A stretch of DNA of 64,000 nucleotides from Fredericiella sp038205395 (lineage in GTDB: Bacteria; Chloroflexota; Anaerolineae; Caldilineales; Caldilineaceae), in the NCBI GenBank assembly GCA_038205395.1, contig JBBRBX010000002.1, forward strand, positions 1 to 64,000, written 5' to 3'. The position numbers were made by a program, and so were the translations under genes. Positions 45,639 through 54,064 of this stretch are shown here, one piece after another (positions within the stretch are counted from its first letter, which is position 1; each line of letters opens with the position of its first letter). The notes below the pieces were generated by a model. The model saw only the letters and a list, made by a program, of their open reading frames with translations, was not told the origin of the DNA and searched no databases.

Positions 45639-46234
45639 ATCAGATTCGCAGCATCTGTGTGTTTTGCGGTTCAAGTACGGGCAGCAAAGATGTCTATCGC
45701 CTGGCCGCTGAGACGCTGGGGCGTGAGCTGGTCAGCCGCGGTATTCGCCTCGTTTATGGCGCAGGCAGCGTGGGGTTGATGGGTGTCCTGGCGCGCACGG
45801 TGCACGAACGCGGCGGCGATGTGCTTGGCTTTATTCCTGAACCACTGACCACACGCGAGATGGCAGGTGACAGTATCGGCGAGACGGTGGTGGTGCAGAC
45901 CATGCATGAGCGCAAGGCGCTGATGAACGAGCACTGTGACGCCTTTATTGCCATGCCCGGCGGCTTCGGCACGATGGATGAGTTATTTGAGGCAGTAACG
46001 TGGGGACAATTGGGCATCCACCGCAAGCCGATTGGTCTCCTCAATATTAACCACTACTTTGACCCCGTGTTGCAGTGGATCGATTTGGCGGTCAAAGAGG
46101 GCTTTGTGCGCCCGCAGCATCGCCAGCTTTTTCTGGCCAGCGACGATTCGTCCCTTCTGATCGAAAGGCTGGCGCTCATGCAACTGCCGGCCGGGCTAGC
46201 GCGTTGGAACACCAACCAAGAACCAAAGGTATAA
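45635..46234 (+). CDS. LOG-family nucleoside 5'-monophosphate phosphoribohydrolase
   Basis: This 199-residue TIGR00730/LOG-family protein has a Rossmann start CVFCGSSTGSKDVY at about residues 7-20, YGAGSVGLMG near 43, and the family signature PGGFGTMDELFEAVTWGQLG near 109-128. LOG enzymes split AMP or cytokinin monophosphates into base and ribose-5-phosphate. The start is fixed by an ATGA overlap with mtnA. Placed between mtnA and an adenosine-kinase-like gene, it would fit recycling of AMP to adenine and ribose-5-phosphate (inference from context); lysine decarboxylase, an old label for the family, is not supported. Confidence 0.85.
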   Translation: MNQIRSICVFCGSSTGSKDVYRLAAETLGRELVSRGIRLVYGAGSVGLMGVLARTVHERGGDVLGFIPEPLTTREMAGDSIGETVVVQTMHERKALMNEHCDAFIAMPGGFGTMDELFEAVTWGQLGIHRKPIGLLNINHYFDPVLQWIDLAVKEGFVRPQHRQLFLASDDSSLLIERLALMQLPAGLARWNTNQEPKV

Positions 46235-46243
46235 GGAACTGCT

Positions 46244-47209
46244 ATGTCGTTTGTCATCACCGGCTCGGTCGCCTATGACTATCTCATGCACTATCCCGGT
46301 CTGTACCGAGACCATATTCTGCCCGATCAGCTTGACAAGATCAGCCTCAGTTTTCTAGCCGATTCGCTGCGCCGTGAGCGGGGCGGCGTGGCGGCCAATA
46401 TCGCCTATACCATGAAACTGCTGGGGGCCGACCCGATCGTCTTCGCCACGGTCGGGCAAGACTTTGGCGACTACCGCCAGTGGATGCAGGAGCACGGACT
46501 GCGCACAGACCACATTGTTGAGATCGAAGGCGAATATACGGCTTCCTTCTTCGTGGGCAGCGACTTGGAAGAAAATCAGATCGCCATCTTCTACACCGGC
46601 GCCATGGCGCAGGCGCGCAACTACAGCCTGGAAGATCAGGGGCTGGCCGATGTACAAGTCGTATTGATCAGCCCCAATGATCCGCTGGCCATGCTGCATT
46701 ATTCCCAGGAATGCCGGCGGCTCGGCATCACCTATGCCTATGATCCCAGCCAGCAGATCGCCCGCCTGAGTGGCGAAGATCTGGCGGCCAGTATTCCTGG
46801 GGCAGCCTACCTGCTGTGCAACGAATATGAGCTAGGTATGATCCAGAAAAAAACGGGCTGGAGTTTGGACGACATCCGCGGCGAAGTGGGCGTCTTGGTC
46901 AACACCATAGGCAAAGACGGCTCGCTGATCTATGTGGATGACAAAGTCTATACTATCCCGCCGGTGCGCTTCGTGCGCACGGTGGATCCGACGGGGGCGG
47001 GCGATGCCTACCGCGGCGGGCTGTTTGCGGCGCTGCTGGCTGGGCTGCCCTGGGAGGTTTGTGGGCGTGTCGGCGCACTGTGTGGGGCGTATGCACTCGA
47101 ACACAACGGCACCACTTCGCACTCGTTCACGCTGGCCCAGTTAAGCGAACGCTATGCTGAGAATTTCGGCGCCGACGTGCGGCTGGCACGTTTGGGGCAG
47201 GTGGCGTAA
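46244..47209 (+). CDS. PfkB-family carbohydrate/nucleoside kinase (adenosine-kinase-like)
   Basis: This 321-residue ribokinase-family kinase starts with ITGSVAYDYLMHYPG, followed by GGVAANIAYTMKLLG near residue 46 (substrate-binding GG), and carries the catalytic anion-hole block DPTGAGDAYRGG near 247-258. The N-terminal SLSFLADSLRRERGG resembles adenosine-kinase-like bacterial members. It is 9 bp after the LOG gene and shares the operon with ahcY, which releases adenosine. Phosphorylation of that adenosine to AMP is the most economical reading (inference). Sugar substrates cannot be excluded. Confidence 0.85.
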   Translation: MSFVITGSVAYDYLMHYPGLYRDHILPDQLDKISLSFLADSLRRERGGVAANIAYTMKLLGADPIVFATVGQDFGDYRQWMQEHGLRTDHIVEIEGEYTASFFVGSDLEENQIAIFYTGAMAQARNYSLEDQGLADVQVVLISPNDPLAMLHYSQECRRLGITYAYDPSQQIARLSGEDLAASIPGAAYLLCNEYELGMIQKKTGWSLDDIRGEVGVLVNTIGKDGSLIYVDDKVYTIPPVRFVRTVDPTGAGDAYRGGLFAALLAGLPWEVCGRVGALCGAYALEHNGTTSHSFTLAQLSERYAENFGADVRLARLGQVA

Positions 47210-48061
47210 ATGGCGCCCGTGCAGACCCCTAGCGTGCAGCAGGTAAGCCAAACGCCGGCTCCGCACGTAGTCAGCAGCGAAAACGACGTCGCCCAGCTGC
47301 GTCGCATCTTGATGGCGGATCCGGCTTGGGCCACCTATGCCCTGGCGGATTTACAGCCAGCGCTGGCGGCTGACTGCCGCTGGATCACGGCCACCGCCGG
47401 CAGCAGTGAGGCGCTGGCGCTCATCTACAGCGGGCTGGAACCACCGATCCTGTTTACGATGGGGGAAACGGATATGCTGGCTGCGGCATTAGTGCAGGCT
47501 GATCTGCCGCCTGTTGTGTATGCCAGCATCCGCGAGCAGCATCTTCCAGTCGTCGCCCGCCACTATGATCTGACCGGCGACCTGCACCCCATGTGGCGCA
47601 TGGTACTGACCGCCCCACAGGCTGTCGAGGAGAACAGACAAAGCAGCGTGACGCCGGGCCGGCTGGATCGCACACAGGCCGGTGCCATTCAACAATTGCT
47701 GGCGCAGGGCGGCCGTTTTGCGCCGGATGCCTTTTCTCCGGCTCAGTTGGAAACCGGCATCTTTTTTGGCGTTTGGGGGGCGGGACAGGAACTGCTGGCG
47801 ATGGGTGGCACACATGTCGTTGACTTTACGGCCGGCATCGCCGCCGTGGGCAATATGTACACCCACCCTGCCTATCGCCGCCGCGGTTTTTCGACAGCCA
47901 TCTTGCGTGCCCTCGTCAGCGAACTGATCCGCTGTGGGGTGAGTAATATTGTGCTCAACGTGGACCAGCGCAATTCAGGCGCGCAAGCTATTTATCTGGC
48001 CCACGGCTTTACCGTTCACACGCCCTACCTAGAAGGCAAAGGGCGACGCACCGTTATTTAA
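47210..48061 (+). CDS. GNAT family N-acetyltransferase
   Basis: This 283-residue protein has a divergent N-terminal half and a C-terminal GNAT fold (about residues 140-283). The acetyl-CoA-binding region is VGNMYTHPAYRRRGFSTAI near 208-226 (V-x-PxYRRRG pattern), followed by NIVLNVDQRNSGAQAIYLAHGF. The ATG follows the kinase stop with no gap, so translation is probably by re-initiation. The acceptor substrate is unknown; nothing in its position among methyl-cycle genes reveals it. Confidence 0.82.
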   Translation: MAPVQTPSVQQVSQTPAPHVVSSENDVAQLRRILMADPAWATYALADLQPALAADCRWITATAGSSEALALIYSGLEPPILFTMGETDMLAAALVQADLPPVVYASIREQHLPVVARHYDLTGDLHPMWRMVLTAPQAVEENRQSSVTPGRLDRTQAGAIQQLLAQGGRFAPDAFSPAQLETGIFFGVWGAGQELLAMGGTHVVDFTAGIAAVGNMYTHPAYRRRGFSTAILRALVSELIRCGVSNIVLNVDQRNSGAQAIYLAHGFTVHTPYLEGKGRRTVI

Positions 48062-48085
48062 ATGATTCAAGGAGAGAAAACCAGT

Positions 48086-49381
48086 ATGACAGCAGCAAAT
48101 TCTGTGGTCAGCAAAGACCACACGTATGACATCGCCGACATCAAGCTGGCCGAACGCGGCCGCTTTCGCATGCAGTGGGCAGCCAAAGAAATGCCTGTCC
48201 TCGATCTGCTCGAGCAACGCTTTAAGCGCGAGCAGCCCTTCAAAGGGATACGCGTGGCGGGAGCCATGCACGTCACCGCCGAAACGGCCAACCTCATGCG
48301 CATTCTGCTGGCAGGCGGCGCCGAAACGGCCTTATGCGCCTCCAATCCGCTGAGCACGCAAGACGACATTGCCGCTGCCCTGGTGGCCTATTACGAGATG
48401 CCGGTCTATGCCATCAAGGGTGAATCGGTCGACCAGTACAACAGCCATCTCAACAGCGCGCTGGATCTCAAACCGCACATCACGATGGACGATGGGATGG
48501 ACCTGGTCGCCATGCTGCACACCCAGCGCAGCAACCTGCTGGAGAATGTCATCGGCGGCACGGAAGAGACCACCACCGGCGTCATCCGCCTGCGCGCCAT
48601 GGCTGCGGCGGGCAAGCTGCAGTTCCCGGTTATCGCCGTCAACGACGCTCAGACCAAGCATTTCTTTGACAACCGCAACGGCACCGGCCAGAGTACAATT
48701 GACGGCATTATCCGCGCCACCAATGTGCTGCTGGCAGGTAAGAACTTTGTCGTCGGCGGGTACGGCTGGTGCGGCAAGGGGATTGCCATGCGCGCTCGCG
48801 GCATGGGCGCCAATGTAATCGTCACCGAGATCGACCCGCTGCATGCGCTGGAGGCAGTCATGGATGGCTTCCGCGTCATGCCGATGAACGAGGCGGCGGA
48901 AGTGGGCCACATCTTCTGCAGCGCCACGGGCGACATCCATGTCATCGACACCCACCACCTGGAGATCATGCGCGACGGCGCCATTGTCGCCAACAGCGGC
49001 CACTTTGATGTCGAAATCAATATGAAATCTCTGGGACAGATGGCAGACAAGGTGACGCGCGTGCGCGACTCGCTGGACGAATACACGCTGCCGGATGGTC
49101 GGCGCATTTATGTCGCAGGTGAAGGCCGACTGGTCAACCTGGCTGCGGCGGAAGGCCATCCCAGCGCCGTAATGGATATGAGCTTTGCCAACCAGGCGCT
49201 GTCCGCTGAATACATCCTCAAAAAAGGCGGCGAACTGAAGGGTGATGTCTATGATGTGCCGCTGGAAATCGACAATGAGATTGCCGCGCTCAAGCTCGAG
49301 GCAATGGGTGTAAAGATCGACACCTTGACCGCAGAGCAGGAGCACTATTTGAATGAGTGGAGCATGGGCACGGGGCACTAG
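48086..49381 (+). CDS. ahcY: Adenosylhomocysteinase
   Basis: AhcY splits S-adenosylhomocysteine to adenosine and homocysteine, removing the inhibitor of methyltransferases. The 431-residue enzyme shows HVTAETANLMRIL near residue 62, DDGMDLV near 133, EETTTGVIRL near 162, the NAD-binding GYGWCGKG near 226 (usually GYGDVGKG) and the C-terminal GRLVNLAAAEGHPSAVMDMSF split over two motifs. The alternative ATG 8 codons upstream touches the GNAT stop, but AAGGAGAG sits 9 nt before 48086. It is of the shorter bacterial/archaeal type. metK follows after 28 bp. Confidence 0.95.
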   Translation: MTAANSVVSKDHTYDIADIKLAERGRFRMQWAAKEMPVLDLLEQRFKREQPFKGIRVAGAMHVTAETANLMRILLAGGAETALCASNPLSTQDDIAAALVAYYEMPVYAIKGESVDQYNSHLNSALDLKPHITMDDGMDLVAMLHTQRSNLLENVIGGTEETTTGVIRLRAMAAAGKLQFPVIAVNDAQTKHFFDNRNGTGQSTIDGIIRATNVLLAGKNFVVGGYGWCGKGIAMRARGMGANVIVTEIDPLHALEAVMDGFRVMPMNEAAEVGHIFCSATGDIHVIDTHHLEIMRDGAIVANSGHFDVEINMKSLGQMADKVTRVRDSLDEYTLPDGRRIYVAGEGRLVNLAAAEGHPSAVMDMSFANQALSAEYILKKGGELKGDVYDVPLEIDNEIAALKLEAMGVKIDTLTAEQEHYLNEWSMGTGH

Positions 49382-49409
49382 GCTTAGACGAAAGCAAGGA
49401 GAGAGACAA

Positions 49410-50633
49410 ATGAGTACTTTTATGACTGCACCGAGCCTGCTGTTCACCAGCGAGTCCGTAACGGAAGGGCATCCGGACAAGATGTGCGACCAGATCAGCG
49501 ATGCCGTGCTTGATGCCATCATGGCGCAAGACCCAATGGCGCGCGTGGCCTGTGAAACAGCAATTAAGACCGGCTTTGTGATCTGTATGGGCGAGATTAC
49601 AACCAATGCCTTTGTCAATTTTGACGACCTGGTGCGCCAGGTGGTCAAGGAAATCGGCTTTGATTCCAGCGAAAAGGGCTTTGACGGCAACACCTGTGGC
49701 GTACAGATTGCCATTGCCGCGCAAAGCCCGGACATTGCACTGGGCGTAGATGAGGCATTGGAGCACAAAACAGGCGAAATGCACGACGAGATTGAGGCCG
49801 TCGGCGCCGGCGACCAGGGCATGATGTTTGGCTTTGCCTGCGATGAGACGCCGACGCTGATGCCGATGCCCATTTTTCTAGCCCACAAGCTGGCGCGCCG
49901 TCTCGCCGAGGTGCGCAAACAGGCTATTTTGCCTTGGTTGCGTCCCGACGGCAAGACGCAGGTCACGGTGGAGTACGCCTATGGCAAGCCCAAGCGTATT
50001 CACACTGTGTTGATCAGCACCCAACATGATCCGCACGTCACGCAAGCCGAGATTCGCGCCGGGCTGATCGAGTATGTGATCGATCCCGTGTTGCCTGCCG
50101 AATTGGTGGACAAGGATATGCTTATCTTTACCAACCCGACCGGACGCTTCGTCGTCGGTGGGCCGATGGGCGACGCGGGGCTGACGGGGCGCAAGATCAT
50201 CGTCGACAGCTACGGGGGCATGGGCCGCCATGGCGGCGGCGCCTTTTCGGGCAAAGACAGCACCAAAGTGGACCGCAGTGCAGCCTATGCAGCGCGCTGG
50301 GTTGCCAAGAATATTGTAGCCTCCGGCATTGCCACACGTTGTGAGATTCAACTGGCTTATGCCATCGGCGTCGCCAGACCGCTGAGTGTGAATGTGGAGA
50401 CCTTTGGCACTGGACGTATCGACGACCACAAGATCAGCGAGTTGATCCAGGAGTATTTTGACTTGCGCCCCGGCGCTATCATTCGCGACCTCGATCTGCG
50501 CCGGCCAATCTACCGCCAGACGTCGACCTACGGCCATTTTGGTCGCGACGACATCTCTCTACCCTGGGAGAACACTGATCGCGCCGAGGAACTGCGCGCG
50601 GCAGCCGGGATTGAAGATATGGTGCTGATGTAA
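49410..50633 (+). CDS. metK: S-adenosylmethionine synthetase
   Basis: MetK makes S-adenosylmethionine from methionine and ATP. The 407-residue protein has the usual length and all signatures: TEGHPDKMCDQISDAVLDAI starting near residue 18, GAGDQGMMFG near 133, the flexible-loop region, GRFVVGGPMGDAGLTGRK near 245, and the P-loop-like GGGAFSGKD near 273-281. AAGGAGAG is about 8 nt before the ATG at 49410; an in-frame ATG 19 codons upstream lies inside ahcY. It ends the operon, followed by a strong terminator. Together with mtnA and ahcY it closes the activated methyl cycle. Confidence 0.96.
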   Translation: MSTFMTAPSLLFTSESVTEGHPDKMCDQISDAVLDAIMAQDPMARVACETAIKTGFVICMGEITTNAFVNFDDLVRQVVKEIGFDSSEKGFDGNTCGVQIAIAAQSPDIALGVDEALEHKTGEMHDEIEAVGAGDQGMMFGFACDETPTLMPMPIFLAHKLARRLAEVRKQAILPWLRPDGKTQVTVEYAYGKPKRIHTVLISTQHDPHVTQAEIRAGLIEYVIDPVLPAELVDKDMLIFTNPTGRFVVGGPMGDAGLTGRKIIVDSYGGMGRHGGGAFSGKDSTKVDRSAAYAARWVAKNIVASGIATRCEIQLAYAIGVARPLSVNVETFGTGRIDDHKISELIQEYFDLRPGAIIRDLDLRRPIYRQTSTYGHFGRDDISLPWENTDRAEELRAAAGIEDMVLM

Positions 50634-50647
50634 ATTGTTGTTTAGAT

Positions 50648-50688
50648 AAGGGCGAAAAGTGACGATGACATTCACTTTTCGCCCTTTT
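50648..50688 (+). terminator. Terminator after metK
   Basis: A perfect 15-bp stem (50648-50662 with 50672-50686), 9-nt loop and a short T-run. It lies between metK and the convergent mutM gene. Confidence 0.85.
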
Positions 50689-50715
50689 ACACCTTGTTCT
50701 TGACGCACCAGTGAC

Positions 50716-51543
50716 TCATCTTTGGCAGTGTGGGCAGAAGTGCGTGCTGCGCTGGCCTACAACAATGCGCTCAATGGGGGCGCCGCAGACGAGACACGGC
50801 TGACCGGTGCGGCGAAAGACGCGGTGGGCCTCCTGAAAACTGCCCGCTTGCCCGCCGGGGCGCGAGTAATTCTGCAAGCTGCTGGTTCCCAGACTGCTGC
50901 CGGCAGCGGCGATGCCTTCCGCCAATACGGCAGCCACTGCGCCGCGCAGCCGAGCGATTTCTTCCGACGTCAAGCTGCCCCCGGGCCGCGTGGGGTGCAG
51001 CCCAGCACGAAAAAGCGCCTCATCGGCGTATATGTTGCCGACGCCGGCGGCCAATGATTGGTCAAGCAGCAGCGCTTTAATCGCTGCCTTGCGCCCGGTC
51101 AGCTTGTGCGCCAGCGCTTCTCCATTAAATTCATCGCTCAACGGTTCCGGACCCAACTTTGAGAAAAGCGCCTCCGGCTCTGCCGTCAGCCACATACGCC
51201 CAAACTTGCGCGTATCCTGAAAGTGCAGGCGGCGGCCATCATCGAGATCAAACAGCACGTGCGTGTGGGAGTCGGGCAGTGCGCCGGCCTCCTTGAGGTG
51301 CAGGTGGCCTGTCATGCGCAGGTGAACGATCAGCGTGTCGCCGCTCTCCAGCCCCAGCAGCATGTACTTGGCGCGCCGGCCAAAGCCGACAAAATGCTGG
51401 CCCACCAAGCGTGCGACAAACGCATCTGGGGACGGGTCGGCTATCGTGCGCGGCCACAGCACATGTGCTGCCACCACCTGTCGCCCAGCCAGCAGCGGCT
51501 CCAACTCGCGCACATAGGTTTCCACTTCGGGCAGTTCAGGCAT
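50716..51543 (-). CDS. mutM: Formamidopyrimidine-DNA glycosylase
   Basis: MutM/Fpg removes 8-oxoguanine and formamidopyrimidines from DNA and cleaves the backbone. The 275-residue protein begins PELPEVETYVREL with the Pro/Glu active-site pair directly after the start methionine. It has the lysine-containing FGRRAKYMLL near residue 54, AAGVGNIYADEALF near 166, and a C-terminal zinc finger with CLVC and CPHC at about 250-273. Length is typical. The gene is read towards metK and ends 27 bp from its terminator. With the 8-oxoguanine deaminase at 7.9 kb it covers both base excision and base disposal. Confidence 0.95.
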   Translation of the reverse strand: MPELPEVETYVRELEPLLAGRQVVAAHVLWPRTIADPSPDAFVARLVGQHFVGFGRRAKYMLLGLESGDTLIVHLRMTGHLHLKEAGALPDSHTHVLFDLDDGRRLHFQDTRKFGRMWLTAEPEALFSKLGPEPLSDEFNGEALAHKLTGRKAAIKALLLDQSLAAGVGNIYADEALFRAGLHPTRPGGSLTSEEIARLRGAVAAVLAEGIAAAGSSLGTSSLQNYSRPGGQAGSFQEAHRVFRRTGQPCLVCGAPIERIVVGQRSTHFCPHCQR

Positions 51544-51594
51544 TTTTCACTTTCATCTCAAATTTGACGTGCAGCGCCGGGAGCACAGCCTTAC

Positions 51595-52977
51595 TCACGC
51601 GTGCGAGTTTGGCAAGCGGCTGCGCCACCAGAGCAGGGCAAAGACAATTGTGGCCATGCCTGCCAAGAGCGCAGCGGTCTGGAGAGCGATAGACAACCAG
51701 GCAGGCGGTCGGACTTGCACCACAAGCGCGCTGTCTGCCACCCCAGCGGAGGCAGCCGGAACCGAGTTAGGAGCAGTCTCAGCCACCTCTGCAGCCGGAA
51801 CCGCAGTTGGAATGGTAGTTGGAATGGTAGTTGGAATGGTAGTTGGAACAGCAATTGCAGCGACAGCGGCGGCAGGATTTTCAGATGTGGCTGATGCTCC
51901 TGTCTCTTGACCTGTCTCTTGACCTGATGCCGGCGCCACCGCAGCCGGTTCCTCTGTAGTATAGGCCTGTTGGCTGGTCTCTGTCACCCCAGCCGTTGTG
52001 ACGCCAGTGGAGAAAGCAGATGCAGAAGCGACATCGGACGCAGCAGAGACAGCAGATGCCGCCGGCGCCGCGCCGGCAGAGCTGCTCATCTGTTCGCGTG
52101 CTGCGTCTAATACCGAGCTTCCATCCGCTGCGGCTGCACCAGCCGGCGCTGCAGCCATAGACAGCCCATCATTGGGGCCGGCCTCCGGACGTGCGCCTGG
52201 CGCACTGGCAGGCGTACTGGCAGGCATGGCACTGTTCAACGCACCGGCAGCAGCAACTGTGCTATCTTCCGCTAAAGTTTCGTCTTCCACCGGCTGAGCA
52301 GCAGTTTGCGACGCTGCTTGCCCCGTCACATCCGCTGCAGTTTGACCGGCAGCTTTTGCAGCGGCAAGCGGCGCATCCTGCTGTGCCGGCGCCTCCTGGA
52401 TCGCTTTGGCCTGTGCCGCTTCGACTTGGCCGCCGGCGGGCGGCGCAAAGGCTGCGTCTGGCCGGCTCTCTGCACGGTCGCTCGCTGCTGTCTGTACCAA
52501 AGCGGGTGCAGGCTGTGCAAGTGGTGAAGAAGCCGTTTGTGTGGCGGCAGCCTCAGACAAAGAAGTCTCAGACAAAGAGCCAGGGACTACGAGACGCGGG
52601 GCGATCAACAATACCAGCAACAGGGCAAAGCTGGCAGCCATGGCGTTGCGCAAGACCGGGCTGCCAGCACGCCAAAAGTGCACCCACGCCTGCCACCAGC
52701 CAGGCGACAAAGTGTCTGGCGCCGGCTTGGCCGGCGCAGCCGACGCCGCATGTTGGCCGGCCTGCTCTGGGGTCAGCAGAAAAGAGCGTGGCAGCGACAA
52801 TGCCGGCAGTTCGCGCAGCAGCTGCACGGTGGCGCGCAACGTCGCCAGCCGCCAAGCTACTTCGGGGTCACCCGCCACAGCCTTTTCAATCAGGCGGCGC
52901 TCATCTTCACTTACTGCCTCGTCGATATAGGCCGAGAGCAGTTCGTTGGTTACTTGTGGATAAGGCGCACTTGTCAT
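51595..52977 (-). CDS. Anti-sigma factor, transmembrane
   Basis: This 460-residue protein has an N-terminal cytoplasmic anti-sigma-like helical domain of about 60 residues (LLSAYIDEAVSEDERRLIE), without the HxxxCxxC zinc motif. A first membrane helix lies at about 112-132, a long Ala/Pro/Ser/Thr/Gln-rich low-complexity region at about 135-415, and a second membrane helix at about 424-447 comes before the basic tail RSRLPNSHA. The long middle part should be outside the cell if the N-terminus is inside. It is encoded 64 bp after the ECF sigma gene, the normal order for a sigma/anti-sigma pair. Release of the sigma factor probably responds to an envelope signal (inference). Confidence 0.82.
   Translation of the reverse strand: MTSAPYPQVTNELLSAYIDEAVSEDERRLIEKAVAGDPEVAWRLATLRATVQLLRELPALSLPRSFLLTPEQAGQHAASAAPAKPAPDTLSPGWWQAWVHFWRAGSPVLRNAMAASFALLLVLLIAPRLVVPGSLSETSLSEAAATQTASSPLAQPAPALVQTAASDRAESRPDAAFAPPAGGQVEAAQAKAIQEAPAQQDAPLAAAKAAGQTAADVTGQAASQTAAQPVEDETLAEDSTVAAAGALNSAMPASTPASAPGARPEAGPNDGLSMAAAPAGAAAADGSSVLDAAREQMSSSAGAAPAASAVSAASDVASASAFSTGVTTAGVTETSQQAYTTEEPAAVAPASGQETGQETGASATSENPAAAVAAIAVPTTIPTTIPTTIPTAVPAAEVAETAPNSVPAASAGVADSALVVQVRPPAWLSIALQTAALLAGMATIVFALLWWRSRLPNSHA
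51806..51849. repeat. 12-bp tandem repeat in the anti-sigma gene
   Basis: Three exact copies of GTTGGAATGGTA (51806-51841) plus a partial fourth encode the repeated Pro-Thr-Thr-Ile unit in the outer linker. Being in frame, copy-number change would alter linker length without breaking the gene. Confidence 0.8.
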
Positions 52978-53041
52978 TTCAGCTTTTTGATTTGCCGCCT
53001 GCTGCGTATAGAGATCGACAACGTAACGGCAATCCTACAAC

Positions 53042-53662
53042 TTAGGGACGGAATGAAGCGGGCAATAGTTCCGAATGCTGCAATAAGTATTCGCGCAGCC
53101 TGGCACGCGCCCGGTTGATACGCGACTTCACCGTGCCCATCGGCATACCTGTCATTGCACTAATTTCTTCATAGGCATAGCCGTGGATGTCACATAGAGT
53201 CAAGGCCAGCCGCTGGTCCGCCGGCAGCCGCCCGATTCCTTGCTCAATCAATGCGCTCAATTCCATTCGCTGGACAAAAGCATCAGGCCGCTCCAGCGGA
53301 TCTTCCAGTTGTGCGCTGTAGTCACTGCTGAGTTCGTCACTATCGTCAAAATCATCCAGGCTGGTGGTGGGCCGCCGTTTAAGGCTGCGTAGCATGTCAT
53401 AACAGGTGTTGACGACAATGCGAACCAACCAACTCTTGAAGCTGCCGCCTTGAAAGCCGGCCAGGCCACGAAAGGCTTTGATCATACTTTCCTGCACGGC
53501 ATCGGCGGCGGCATCCTCATCCTGCAGCGTGCGATAGGCAACACTGTAGGCCAGGTTCTGGTAAATCAGCACCAGTTGATTAAAGGCATTGAGGTCGCCG
53601 GCGTTGGCCTGTTCGATAAGCTGCTGTTCCGCGCCGGACGGTAGCATGGCTTCTCGCATCAT
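53042..53662 (-). CDS. ECF RNA polymerase sigma factor
   Basis: This 206-residue sigma-70-family protein of the extracytoplasmic-function type has region 2 at about residues 23-92 (QLVLIYQNLAYSVAYRTL, then DAAADAVQESMIKAF and the -10 recognition stretch FKSWLVRIVVNTCYD). An acidic linker follows (SLDDFDDSDELSSDY), then region 4 at about 138-190 (LPADQRLALTLCDIHGYAYE and GMPMGTVKSRINRARARLRE). The start at 53662 sits 6 nt after TGC-TATAGT, suggesting leaderless transcription; in-frame ATGs 1 and 5 codons later are alternatives. It is followed by its probable anti-sigma factor. Confidence 0.9.
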   Translation of the reverse strand: MMREAMLPSGAEQQLIEQANAGDLNAFNQLVLIYQNLAYSVAYRTLQDEDAAADAVQESMIKAFRGLAGFQGGSFKSWLVRIVVNTCYDMLRSLKRRPTTSLDDFDDSDELSSDYSAQLEDPLERPDAFVQRMELSALIEQGIGRLPADQRLALTLCDIHGYAYEEISAMTGMPMGTVKSRINRARARLREYLLQHSELLPASFRP

Positions 53663-53668
53663 GGCTGT

Positions 53669-53677
53669 ACTATAGCA
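53669..53677 (-). promoter_or_regulatory. Extended -10 promoter of the ECF sigma gene
   Basis: Minus strand TGC-TATAGT with the hexamer at 53669-53674, 6 nt before the ATG at 53662. No convincing -35 box. Confidence 0.4.
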
Positions 53678-53781
53678 TAAATGAGAAGCAAAAGTGAGAA
53701 GAGTGTACCTGTAATACCTTTGAGCCAAAGCAGGTTGTTTATAAATATATGATCAATTTACACCCACAGACCAACAGATAT

Positions 53782-53811
53782 TTGACGGTCTCACCGCCCT
53801 ATGGGTATACT
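53782..53811 (+). promoter_or_regulatory. Promoter of tRNA-Leu
   Basis: TTGACG (53782-53787), 18 bp, TATACT (53806-53811), ending 19 bp before the mature tRNA 5' end. Confidence 0.65.
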
Positions 53812-53830
53812 GCAGAGCGCTTTTGGGTAA

Positions 53831-53914
<84 letters not shown>

Positions 53915-53947
53915 ACCTGTTTTGCAAGATTGTTGCGTAGTACAACT

Positions 53948-53965
53948 GCCTGCCGTATGGCAGGC
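53948..53965 (+). terminator. Stem-loop after tRNA-Leu
   Basis: Perfect GCCTGCC/GGCAGGC with a GTAT loop, 33 bp after the tRNA. No T-run; possibly a weak terminator or processing site. The rest of the gap to 54064 shows nothing else. Confidence 0.35.
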
Positions 53966-54064
53966 GCTTGTATCAGGAGACAGAGGCAAAGCAGGCAACC
54001 GCACAGCGGAGGGCAACTGCGAAGAACCCTTCAGCGGAAAGCCCAGCATTGTGATAGAAAATAT

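Noticed and set aside
45635..46234. Lysine decarboxylase
   Set aside because: This old label for the PGGxGTxxE family is wrong; the motif belongs to LOG phosphoribohydrolases and there is no PLP site.
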